Shown here: positions 52,295 to 60,348 of the stretch, one piece after another | Numbering within the stretch: the first letter of the stretch is position 1 | Layout of the letters: each line of letters starts with the position of its first letter | DNA from: Nevskia sp. | GTDB taxonomy: Bacteria > Pseudomonadota > Gammaproteobacteria > Nevskiales > Nevskiaceae | DNA: 64,000 bases | NCBI GenBank assembly: GCA_023229645.1 | Contig: JALNYU010000010.1 | Span: 1-64,000 of the forward strand | Direction of reading: 5' to 3' | The notes under the pieces: generated by a model | What the model saw: only the letters and a program-made list of their open reading frames with translations | The model's database searches: none | What the model was told of the DNA's origin: nothing | Program-made: the position numbers and the translations under genes

Positions 52295-53272
52295 CTAGAA
52301 GCGGCTCCTGGCGGTGAAGCCCGCTGCTACCGCTGACGGCGGCGCTGTGATCGCAACTTGTTTGATCGCCAGCGCAGTAGCAAGTGCGCGCCGGCCCGCG
52401 GTGCCATCCACGGCCGGCGGAGTTCGCGTGCGTATGGCGTACAGAAACTGCGCAATCTCGGCTTCCAATGCGTCGCCAGTAAACCGTGCTGGAATTGATT
52501 CATCGGGCGACGGCGTGGCGCTGGATGACGCGTGAACAAAGGCCACTGCCGCCGATAGCAGATCTACCGTGGCGCACCCATTATCTTGCAGCAGCCGCAG
52601 GCCGCGTTCTGGCTTCGCGCTGACACGGCTGGCGAAGAGATCGGCGATGCAGCCGCCGTCGAAGTGGAGTCGTGCCTGCAGCATATCGACGGTGCGCGAA
52701 AAGACTGGGCTGGCCGTTGCTTCGATTTTGGTGATCGGCCGGTTGACGAGCCAGCAGGCGAGGTCAATGTCGTGAATCATCAAGTCTAGGCCGACATCGA
52801 TCTCAGCGCCGCGGACGTTGTAGCGCGTTAGCCGCATGAAGTTCAGGTAGCGTGGGTCGCGAATCTGCGGCAGCAGCGCGCGCACCGCGGGGTTGTAGCG
52901 TTCGATGTGGCCGACCTGGAGAATCCGCCGGCGTTGCGCGGCGAGGGCGATCAAGTGATCGGCCTGCGCCAATTCCAGTGTAATTGGTTTCTCGACTAGA
53001 ATATCGAGTCCGGCGATGAGGCAGTCCCGGGCAATCGAATAATGCGCTGCAGCCGGAACGGCGATGCTGACGGCGTCTACGTCGGCAAGTACATTGGCGT
53101 AGTTGTTGAGGCCGCAAACGCCGTATTCGGCGGCGACAGCCTGTGTCGTAGTGGTATCGGTATCGACGACAGCGACCAACTCCGCCGCCTCGGATCGAAA
53201 ATACTTCTCAGCATGCCGCTGGCCATGTATACCAACGCCAATGACTGCGACGCGAATCTTTCCTTTTCGCAC
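52295..53272 (-). CDS. Gfo/Idh/MocA oxidoreductase, UDP-GlcNAc 3-dehydrogenase-like
   Basis: A 325-residue NAD(P)-dependent dehydrogenase. The Rossmann motif is VAVIGVGIHGQRHAEKY, the catalytic EKPI lies near residue 94, and QVGHIERYNPAV (about residues 116-127) is characteristic of enzymes that oxidise C3 of UDP-GlcNAc-type sugars (GnnA, WbpB). Its stop codon lies 2 bases before the aminotransferase start, so the two form a coupled pair making a 3-amino sugar nucleotide. Confidence 0.85.
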   Translation of the reverse strand: MRKGKIRVAVIGVGIHGQRHAEKYFRSEAAELVAVVDTDTTTTQAVAAEYGVCGLNNYANVLADVDAVSIAVPAAAHYSIARDCLIAGLDILVEKPITLELAQADHLIALAAQRRRILQVGHIERYNPAVRALLPQIRDPRYLNFMRLTRYNVRGAEIDVGLDLMIHDIDLACWLVNRPITKIEATASPVFSRTVDMLQARLHFDGGCIADLFASRVSAKPERGLRLLQDNGCATVDLLSAAVAFVHASSSATPSPDESIPARFTGDALEAEIAQFLYAIRTRTPPAVDGTAGRRALATALAIKQVAITAPPSAVAAGFTARSRF

Positions 53273-53335
53273 GGCGCTCTCCGTTTCGGAGCTAGTATAG
53301 GCAGTAAGTGCAAGGAATGGCGCGACAGAGACGAC

Positions 53336-54232
53336 ATGGCACTACGGAATTCCGATGCTGTTGTGCCGATGCCAATTTTGGTTGGCTCGCCACGCTCCGG
53401 AACAACCTTGCTGCGGCTGATGCTCGATGCGCATCCGCTGCTGGCCATTCCGCCCGAAACCGGCTTTATTCCGGCAGTGGCGGCGTTGTCCGGCACTTCG
53501 ACACAGCGGCGTGCGGCGTTTGCTGCGCGCCTTACGCTTAGTTCTGGTTGGAGCGGCAATTGGCCGGATTTTGGTCTGTCGGCAGAGTCGTTATGGGCGA
53601 AGTTGCAGGCTGTTGAGCCATTTGATTCATCGACTGGCTTGCGTGTGTTTTATCAGTTGTACGCCGGGCGTTTCGGCAAACCACGCTGGGGTGACAAGAC
53701 ACCACTGTATTGCCGACATCTGCAGCGCATTCAGGACGTGCTGCCCGAGGCGCGTTTCATCCACCTTATTCGCGATGGCCGTGATGTCGCGGTGTCGTTA
53801 CGTCGGCGCTGGTTTTCGCCTGGGCATTCGATTGAACGGCAGGCTTGGTTTTGGCGCCGGAATATCGAACGGGCAAGGCGCGAAGCGAGTTGCTGCCGGC
53901 ACTATCTCGAAGTGCGTTATGAGGCACTGGTGCTGAATCCCGAGGCGACGTTGCGTCGGATTTGCGCGTTCATCGATTTGGCGTTTGACGCCTCGATGCT
54001 GTTGTATTGGAAGCACGCCGCAGAACGGCTCGCCGAACACCAACAACGCGTCGATGCCGCTGGCAGCGTGTTACTCAGCCAGGCGCAACGGCAACTGCAG
54101 CAGCAGTGTGCAGCCGCGGCGCCGGATCCTGGTCGCATCGGCGCATGGCGTGGCGAACTCCGCCGCGACGAGCACTGGCGCTTTCGTTTGGTCGCGGGGC
54201 GGCTGTTGGACCAGTTGGGCTATCCGCGTTAA
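53336..54232 (+). CDS. PAPS-dependent sulfotransferase
   Basis: 298 residues from the ATG at 53336; the open frame further upstream overlaps the dehydrogenase gene on the other strand. The 5'-phosphosulfate loop is VGSPRSGTTLLRL near residue 16 and the 3'-phosphate motif is RFIHLIRDGRDVAVSL around residue 145. This is the Sulfotransfer_3 type, which sulfates carbohydrates or small molecules from PAPS. Located in a glycan block, it may sulfate a surface polysaccharide or glycolipid. Repeat locus C follows. Confidence 0.85.
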   Translation: MALRNSDAVVPMPILVGSPRSGTTLLRLMLDAHPLLAIPPETGFIPAVAALSGTSTQRRAAFAARLTLSSGWSGNWPDFGLSAESLWAKLQAVEPFDSSTGLRVFYQLYAGRFGKPRWGDKTPLYCRHLQRIQDVLPEARFIHLIRDGRDVAVSLRRRWFSPGHSIERQAWFWRRNIERARREASCCRHYLEVRYEALVLNPEATLRRICAFIDLAFDASMLLYWKHAAERLAEHQQRVDAAGSVLLSQAQRQLQQQCAAAAPDPGRIGAWRGELRRDEHWRFRLVAGRLLDQLGYPR

Positions 54233-54352
54233 GGCGTATTTATGCGGGTATCGTTGCGCCGAAAAATAAAAATTAATTTGTTTTATTGTTGAGGCGCCAA
54301 GCGCTTCCACCGTAGCGTTTGACGACAGCCTTGTTGGGTAATTTTGTTCGAT

Positions 54353-54559
54353 GTTATTGATCCGGCTGTTTGACATTAATCGGCTGACACGCTGATCGCT
54401 TCGGCAAGAATCGGGTCGGGGCCCGTAGCGGCAGCCGGATCAATAACAAAATCAATGTATTTGGGTTATTAAGTCGGCATCATCCACCGCGTCCGCCAGG
54501 ACGCAATAGGCTTCAATGGCACACGTACGGTTCAATGTCTTGATGCCGACTCAATAACA
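54353..54559 (+). repeat. Dispersed paired inverted-repeat element, locus C
   Basis: Module 1 is bounded by GTTATTGATCCGGCTGTTT (54353) and GCAGCCGGATCAATAAC (54447). Module 2 is bounded by GTTATTAAGTCGGCATCA (54465) and TGATGCCGACTCAATAAC (54559), and AGGCCCTAG follows. The length (207 bases) and layout equal loci A and B, but interior sequences differ. AT-rich sequence at 54266-54290 resembles the spacer of locus B, so a third, decayed module may lie on the left. The element fills the gap between two converging genes and ends 4 bases from the glycosyltransferase stop. Confidence 0.85.
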
Positions 54560-54563
54560 GGCC

Positions 54564-55664
54564 CTAGTCCCGAATCAGCAGGCGCTTTGCGAGGCGTATC
54601 AGTGGTCTAGGGATGCGCCGGAAAACCTGCTCACGTTCCCATTGCCAGCGCCGTGTATAGCCCCAGTCGCGTAAGTAACGCGCCATGGCGGGGCCTTCGG
54701 TGTCGGCGTCGGTGGGACACTGCCGATGTTGTTCGATGACCTCGTTATAGAGTTCGATGAAATCGGTCGCGAGCGCGTCCAAGCTCGCAGTTTGTCGAAC
54801 CGATTCCGATATCTGCGCCGCATCGACGGCGTTATAGCGCCCGATTTCGGCGGCGATGTAGTCTGTATCGTGTGGCTTTTGCAGGCTGCGGGCGCCGAAG
54901 TTCAGGCGCCGTAGCGCGTCGAAATTCTCGGTGCGCACCAAGCCGGCAACCCCGCGGAAATCGCAGACCACAACGGCGCAGCCCACTGCCATCGCCTCCA
55001 AGGCTGCTCGCGCTTTGGCAAAAACCAAATCGTATTGGCCGAGGGTATTTTCTGGCGCGCTGAGTTGGGCGCCGGAGGCGCCGCCGATCTCGTCCAGGGC
55101 TATCCCCAATCGCGCGCAGGCGGCGCGTACTGGGCCAATGTCGTACCGGTAATTGGTGAAGATTGCCGCCCGCTGCGGTCGCGGTGGTAGCGCGCCGCGT
55201 GGCTGGAACCGATTCAGGTCGACCGCGTTATAGAGCACACGCGTTTGGTTTTCGGCGACGCCATTCATCGCGATCAGCTTGTCGAGGCAGGTCTGGTCGA
55301 CTGCGCAATAGCGAAGAATGCGCGGGAACAGCGGCGGCACGTCCTGCCATGCCGACCAGTCGTGACTGACGAAGATCGCTGGCGTATGCGGGAAATGCGC
55401 CAGCGCCATCATCGTTTGCGGGTGGTGATGGCCATGTATCACGTCCGGCACCACGCCGATTTTAGCGAGGTCGTCAACAACTGGCACCGTACGCTGCAGC
55501 AGTTCATCCGCGACAGCACCGAGCTGCGGGCTGTAAACGATCGGGCGATGCCCGAGTGCCAGGAAGCGCAGCGCCAAATCTTTCACGTACATGATCGTGC
55601 CGCTGCGAACGGTCATCGAATTGTTGGTGATCAGGATGGTTAAGCCAGGCGGCTGAAGCGTCAT
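54564..55664 (-). CDS. Glycosyltransferase, family 4-like
   Basis: A 366-residue GT-B protein. The N-terminal domain has TILITNNSMTVRSGTIMYVKDLALRF, and the donor-binding side has VLYNAVDLNRFQPRG and ALEAMAVGCAVVVCDFRGVAGL. HGHHHPQTMMAL may be part of the acceptor site. The protein starts at an ATG that overlaps the previous gene's stop by 4 bases (ATGA), so it is coupled to the PIG-L-like gene. Substrates are not evident. Confidence 0.82.
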   Translation of the reverse strand: MTLQPPGLTILITNNSMTVRSGTIMYVKDLALRFLALGHRPIVYSPQLGAVADELLQRTVPVVDDLAKIGVVPDVIHGHHHPQTMMALAHFPHTPAIFVSHDWSAWQDVPPLFPRILRYCAVDQTCLDKLIAMNGVAENQTRVLYNAVDLNRFQPRGALPPRPQRAAIFTNYRYDIGPVRAACARLGIALDEIGGASGAQLSAPENTLGQYDLVFAKARAALEAMAVGCAVVVCDFRGVAGLVRTENFDALRRLNFGARSLQKPHDTDYIAAEIGRYNAVDAAQISESVRQTASLDALATDFIELYNEVIEQHRQCPTDADTEGPAMARYLRDWGYTRRWQWEREQVFRRIPRPLIRLAKRLLIRD

Positions 55665-56491
55665 GAGGGGCGCGGCTCAGGTTCGATTGGCGGCAACGTA
55701 GTGACTAAGTGGCGCGCAACCGGCACGAAGTGCTGTTCGTAACGGATCACTTCGGCATATACCCCGTCGGCGCGCTTCTTCTCGCCGTAGATTTCGTAGT
55801 GCGGCGGCAGCGTCGGCGGGCTGAGTTGCAACTGCGTGGCACCGAGCGGCCGCAGCACTTCGTGCGCGAATGCGCCCATCCCTTCGCGTTCCACGGCGCG
55901 GTCCACTTCCCACTGCAGCTCGGGATAACCGCGGGCGGCGGCGATTTTCGTGGCGAGTGCGCTGCCGTCCAGTTTGAGTACAACGTCTGGGGGGGCGCCC
56001 ACCGGTGACGTTGGCAGCGGCGCGGTCAGCGCGTATTCGTAGTTCGCAATGTGTGTGCGGCGTTCGCGGCGCAAGCGTTCGAGCGCGACATTGACTAGTA
56101 GCCGGCAGAGGTCGTGCGTCGGGTTATAGCCTTCGAACGGATCGGCGACGACGACTTCGTAGGTCTCGCCCCGGAGCGTATCGGCTATGGCGGTTTCCAG
56201 ACTGGAAAAAAAACCGTAATCGGCGTTCAGCAGCGCAGCGTAAAACTGCTGATCGGAGTTGGCACCGAACAGACTACAGGCGGTGGCGCCAACGGCATCA
56301 ATTAGCTGTCGCGACGACGCCACCCTCGGCTGTCCGACGCTGCCGCCACCGTCGGTGAGGACAATCACATCGGGGCGATTTTGCGTCATCCAACCATAAA
56401 GACGTAATTCATGCCCGGGGTGTGCCACGATAAGCAGACTGCGCGGCATCGCGGCGGGACCGGAAGTTGGGAGTGGGGTGTGGTCTGGCAT
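55661..56491 (-). CDS. PIG-L/LmbE-like protein with altered metal motif
   Basis: A 276-residue protein. LLIVAHPGHELRLYGWM and VIVLTDGGGS resemble the start of LmbE/PIG-L N-acetylglucosamine deacetylases (normally AHPDDE ... TxGE), and NPTHDLC resembles the HxxH end of the metal site. The Asp-Asp of HPDDE is replaced by Gly-His, so zinc binding may be changed or lost. In a glycan block, de-N-acetylation is plausible if the site still works. A different fold remains possible. Confidence 0.55.
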   Translation of the reverse strand: MPDHTPLPTSGPAAMPRSLLIVAHPGHELRLYGWMTQNRPDVIVLTDGGGSVGQPRVASSRQLIDAVGATACSLFGANSDQQFYAALLNADYGFFSSLETAIADTLRGETYEVVVADPFEGYNPTHDLCRLLVNVALERLRRERRTHIANYEYALTAPLPTSPVGAPPDVVLKLDGSALATKIAAARGYPELQWEVDRAVEREGMGAFAHEVLRPLGATQLQLSPPTLPPHYEIYGEKKRADGVYAEVIRYEQHFVPVARHLVTTLPPIEPEPRPS

Positions 56492-56500
56492 ATCGCTGCG

Positions 56501-57889
56501 TCAGCAGTCGTCGGAAGTCAATTTCGTCTGCCCTAGGCCTGGGTCGGCGCGTCCTCGCCGATATAACGAAATTAGCATGAACCACAGCGTTGCCGACAGC
56601 AGTAGATCGGTCAGCACGGCTGCACTAGCCGCGCCGCGCCACGAAAATCGCGGAATGAGAACGATGCAGAGCACTACGCTGAATGCCGCGGACGCCAGTT
56701 GTAGCAACGCTCGGCGGTGCTGATGGCCGGCGCCGGTCAGCGCTCCGCCAGCTTGGTATTGCAAGCCGCGCAATAGCGGCAGCGGAGCTAGCCAAATTGC
56801 CATCTCGGCGACAGTTTCGAAACCTGGACCGAGTAGCGGCGTTGCATACGGTGCAAGCAGCACTAGCGATACGCCTGCGAGTGCGCCGTAGCCGATCGAA
56901 AACGGCAGCAGTCGCAGAGCCAGTTCGTGGCTGCTGCCGATGCCGGTGCTGCCGCTGCGGAAAAACCGGCCGTAACTCGCGGCCGCGAGTGCCAACAACG
57001 GCTGCATCGCGACATCGATCAAGCGCGATGCGGCGGCGTAGGACCCCATGATCGATGCGGACGATTCGCGCGCCAACAAGGCTTTGTCGGCGTGCGCGCA
57101 GATGGTGCGCGAGAGACCACTGAGCGTGAAGTAGCCACCTTCGGGAATGCCAGTGGATAGGCCCTTGATGGATAAAATTATTCCGCTGCCGGCACGAAAA
57201 TACAGCACGAGCGGTACGAGTACCGACGCCAACGATAGGAGCAACGTGAACGCCGCCCAAGTCGCCGCGTTAGCTGCGGGGCCGCTGTAATACAACGCGA
57301 GCGCGGCTAACAGCCGCAGCGTTTGCGCTATTAGCGTACAGACGAGGGTCGCCGAGTAGCGCTCGGTGACTCTGAACGCAACGCCGAAGAGAAAACTTAT
57401 GCGCCCGAACACGAGCTCGGCGACGCACAGGGCCGCGATCACCAACGGCGGCAGCGTTGCTGGCAGCAGCACCGAACTAAGGATCATCAAGCCAATGGCG
57501 GTCGCCGTACCGACCAATAACGCGGCGACCACCGCTTGGCCCAGCGCCTGCGGGAGCGCGCCGGGCTCACGCGCTGCGCGTCGGAACAGGATGCCTTCGT
57601 AGCCCCAGGTTGCAATGGGCGTTGCGATGGTGATCAGCGCGGTAATCGCCGCGAGTCGCCCGAATTCTGTCACGCCGAGCGCTTGCGCCAGCAGGAGAAA
57701 ACTGGCGGTCTGTAACGCCAGCGCCAGCGCTTGATTGCCGAGCAGCCAGCCGGTGCCGCTGACCAGACTGCCTTGTCCGCGTCGGTAATGTTCGGTCACA
57801 CGTTCCCGGCAGAGCGCTCGTAGAGTGTTTGCGGCTGATGCTAACAGGCTCTGCGCGGCGTCGTTGTGGCCGGTATGGCAAGGGATCAA
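56501..57889 (-). CDS. Wzx-type oligosaccharide flippase
   Basis: A 462-residue inner-membrane protein of the MOP superfamily with 12-14 hydrophobic segments; the family-like part starts around GWLLGNQALALALQTASFLL with LGVTEFGRLAAITALITI. It would move lipid-linked glycan units across the inner membrane. The first ~45 residues are polar and may not all be translated. Its start lies about 20 bases from the right copy of the direct repeat. Confidence 0.82.
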   Translation of the reverse strand: MIPCHTGHNDAAQSLLASAANTLRALCRERVTEHYRRGQGSLVSGTGWLLGNQALALALQTASFLLLAQALGVTEFGRLAAITALITIATPIATWGYEGILFRRAAREPGALPQALGQAVVAALLVGTATAIGLMILSSVLLPATLPPLVIAALCVAELVFGRISFLFGVAFRVTERYSATLVCTLIAQTLRLLAALALYYSGPAANAATWAAFTLLLSLASVLVPLVLYFRAGSGIILSIKGLSTGIPEGGYFTLSGLSRTICAHADKALLARESSASIMGSYAAASRLIDVAMQPLLALAAASYGRFFRSGSTGIGSSHELALRLLPFSIGYGALAGVSLVLLAPYATPLLGPGFETVAEMAIWLAPLPLLRGLQYQAGGALTGAGHQHRRALLQLASAAFSVVLCIVLIPRFSWRGAASAAVLTDLLLSATLWFMLISLYRRGRADPGLGQTKLTSDDC

Positions 57890-57907
57890 ACGGTCCGCCG
57901 GATGCCG

Positions 57908-58145
57908 AAAAAAATAATGTTGCCGTCTTAACCCCGTTGGCGCTGGTGCTTCGTTTATATCGGCAATGTTGCCAACCGGAGCCTGCCATGTTGCGTCGCT
58001 TAAGCTTATTTTCGTTTGCGTTAACCCTTGGGTTGTTAGCGGCCTGTTCGACGTCGCCGCCGGAGCCGGTAGCGTTGCCTGCGGCAGGCCCCGAGCGCGC
58101 TGATCAGCCCGCCGCGCCGGCCCCAGCGGTTACCGACGCACTGGC
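57908..58145 (+). repeat. Right copy of the ~237 bp direct repeat
   Basis: Direct match to 49783-50018. This copy leads into the intact VWA lipoprotein gene, so it is likely the parental copy. The two copies bracket the 7.9 kb glycan block. Confidence 0.92.
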
Positions 58146-59745
58146 GCTGGCGCCGGCCGCTGAATCGAGGCTTGCCAAGGCGCGCGGGAATCTGCAGGGC
58201 GTCAGTGGCGATGAACGCAAGCAGATCGTCACAGCGGCGCCGGCGTCGTTGCCGTATCCGCCGCCGTTTGCGAGCGAAACGCGCGAAACCTACGCCCCTA
58301 TCGCGGCCAACCCGGTGCAGCGGGCGGCTGAGCAGCCGGTATCGACGTTTAGTATTGATGTTGATACCGGCGCTTACGCCAATGTGCGGCGCTTTTTGAA
58401 CGAGGGCCGCTTGCCGCCGCGGGATGCGGTTCGGGTGGAGGAGTTGATCAATTACTTCGACTACGCCTACGCCCCGCCGCGCGACCGCAGCACGCCGTTT
58501 GCGCTGCACACCGAGATTGCGGCTACGCCGTGGAATAGCAAGACGCGCCTGCTGCAGGTCGGCATTCAGGGCTGGCAGCCGCAGCATGCGGACGGCCGCG
58601 GTCTGCCGGCATCGAATCTGGTGTTTCTGGTTGATGTCTCCGGTTCGATGAACGAGCCGGCCAAACTGCCACTGGTGAAGGCGAGCTTGAAATTGCTGGC
58701 AAAGCAGTTGCGGCACGATGACCGCGTGAGTCTGGTGGTCTACGCCGGGCGCACCGCGGTGGTTCTAGAGCCAACGCCGGGTGACGACGTAGCGACGATC
58801 AGCGCCGCGTTAGAGCAACTGCAGGCCGGCGGGTCCACCAACGGTGCGGGCGGCATCCAGCTCGCGTATCAGATGGCCGAAAAGGGCTACATCAAAGGCG
58901 GCAATAACCGCGTGATGCTGGCGACCGATGGTGATTTCAACGTCGGCATCAGCGATTTCGAGCAGCTGAAAAATCTGGTTGAAGATAAACGCCGCAGTGG
59001 CGTGGCGCTGAGCACGCTCGGCTTCGGCAGTGGCAACTACAACGATCGTTTGATGGAGCAGCTGGCCGATGCCGGCAACGGCAATTACGCGTATATCGAT
59101 ACGCTGCAGGAAGCGCAGAAAGTGTTGGTTGCACAGCGCGCGGCAACGCTCGCGACGATCGCCAAAGACGTCAAGATTCAAGTCGAATTCAACCCGGCGG
59201 TGGTCGCCGAATATCGCTTGATCGGCTACGAAAACCGCGTGCTGAAACGGGAAGACTTTAATAACGATGCCGTCGATGCCGGTGAAATCGGCGCCGGGCA
59301 TCGCGTCACTGCGTTATACGAGGTCGCGCTGGTCGGCGAGGGCGGTGAAAAAGTCGATCGCTTGCGTTACGGCAATGGGCAACTCCCGCGTGCGAACAGC
59401 GACGAACTAGCCTTTCTGCGCGTGCGCTACAAAAAGCCGCAAGACGGCGAAGACGCCAAAAGCCTGTTGATCGAACGGCCGATCCACCGCAACGAGATCG
59501 TCGCCGAAACCCAGACCACACCGGCGTTCCGGCTGGCGGCGGCGGTTGCCGCGTACGGCCAACTTCTGCGCGGCGGCACGTATACCGGCGCCTTTGGTTA
59601 TGCTGAGGCCGAGCAGCTTGCGCGCGGTGCACGAGGTGACGATGCGCAGGGTTATGCCGGTGAATTCTTGCAGCTGCTGCGGCTGGCCGGCAGCTTGGAA
59701 ACGCAGCAAGCACGCGCCGGCGGGCAGGTATTGGGAGACGACTGA
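57988..59745 (+). CDS. VWA-domain lipoprotein (YfbK-like)
   Basis: 585 residues from the ATG at 57988; the frame is open upstream but the signal peptide starts here (MLRRLSLFSFALTLGLLAAC, lipobox LAAC-S). A conserved pre-domain QPVSTFSIDVDTGAYANVRR precedes the von Willebrand A domain with a MIDAS site DVSGSMNEP (216-224). The C-terminal region (about 400-585) resembles DUF3520, ending in LLRLAGSLE. YfbK-type proteins are often coded beside ECF sigma factors, as here. The ligand is unknown. Confidence 0.9.
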   Translation: MLRRLSLFSFALTLGLLAACSTSPPEPVALPAAGPERADQPAAPAPAVTDALALAPAAESRLAKARGNLQGVSGDERKQIVTAAPASLPYPPPFASETRETYAPIAANPVQRAAEQPVSTFSIDVDTGAYANVRRFLNEGRLPPRDAVRVEELINYFDYAYAPPRDRSTPFALHTEIAATPWNSKTRLLQVGIQGWQPQHADGRGLPASNLVFLVDVSGSMNEPAKLPLVKASLKLLAKQLRHDDRVSLVVYAGRTAVVLEPTPGDDVATISAALEQLQAGGSTNGAGGIQLAYQMAEKGYIKGGNNRVMLATDGDFNVGISDFEQLKNLVEDKRRSGVALSTLGFGSGNYNDRLMEQLADAGNGNYAYIDTLQEAQKVLVAQRAATLATIAKDVKIQVEFNPAVVAEYRLIGYENRVLKREDFNNDAVDAGEIGAGHRVTALYEVALVGEGGEKVDRLRYGNGQLPRANSDELAFLRVRYKKPQDGEDAKSLLIERPIHRNEIVAETQTTPAFRLAAAVAAYGQLLRGGTYTGAFGYAEAEQLARGARGDDAQGYAGEFLQLLRLAGSLETQQARAGGQVLGDD

Positions 59746-59805
59746 CTGGAAGCCCTACTCACGGCGGAAGCGGCCGCAGTAACGGCCCTTCCGACCGACG
59801 AGGAT

Positions 59806-60348
59806 TTGATGATGCAGTACCGGCACGGCACGCTCGCGGCGTTCGAACAGTTGTATCGGCGCCATAAGAATCCGCTGTACCGGTATCTGCTGCGCGGCTG
59901 CGGCCAAGCAGAAACCGCGGGCGAGTTGTTCCAAGATGTTTGGGCCAGCCTCGTCCGCGCCCGGAGCAACTACCAGCCGCGCGCCAAGTTCACGACTTGG
60001 TTGTACACCTTGGCGCACCATCGTTTGATCGATCATCTGCGTTGCCTGCCGCGCCAGCCCATTTCGCTCAGCGTTGATGACGACGACGAAACCACCACAC
60101 CTGCCGCGCTTTGGGCCGCCGAACACGAGCGGCCGGACGCACAAGCGGTTGCGGCCGAGCAACGGCTGAACATACGGCGCGCTTTGGCAGCGCTGCCGAT
60201 TGAGCAACGCGAAGCATTTCTGCTGCACGAAGAGGGCGGGCTGACGCTGGACGAAATCGCGGTAGTCAGCGGCGTCGGCCGCGAGACCGTTAAAAGCCGG
60301 CTGCGCTATGCACTGGTCAAACTTCGAGAGGCGCTCGCCGATGTCTGA
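59806..60348 (+). CDS. ECF-type RNA polymerase sigma factor
   Basis: A 180-residue sigma-70 family protein. Region 2 contains FEQLYRRHKNPLYRYLLR and KFTTWLYTLAHHRLIDHLR; region 4 contains LPIEQREAFLLHEEGGLTLDEIAVVSGVGRETVKSRLRYAL. The TTG at 59806 is the best start I see. The frame is open and sigma-like back to the VWA stop codon (LPTDED precedes the TTG), so a CTG start at 59746 is possible. The next gene overlaps by 8 bases and has an anti-sigma layout. Confidence 0.9.
   Translation: MMMQYRHGTLAAFEQLYRRHKNPLYRYLLRGCGQAETAGELFQDVWASLVRARSNYQPRAKFTTWLYTLAHHRLIDHLRCLPRQPISLSVDDDDETTTPAALWAAEHERPDAQAVAAEQRLNIRRALAALPIEQREAFLLHEEGGLTLDEIAVVSGVGRETVKSRLRYALVKLREALADV

Noticed and set aside
53042..53335. 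A 98-residue N-terminal extension of the sulfotransferase
   Set aside because: It overlaps the conserved start of the dehydrogenase gene on the other strand, and the PAPS-binding fold begins right after the ATG at 53336.
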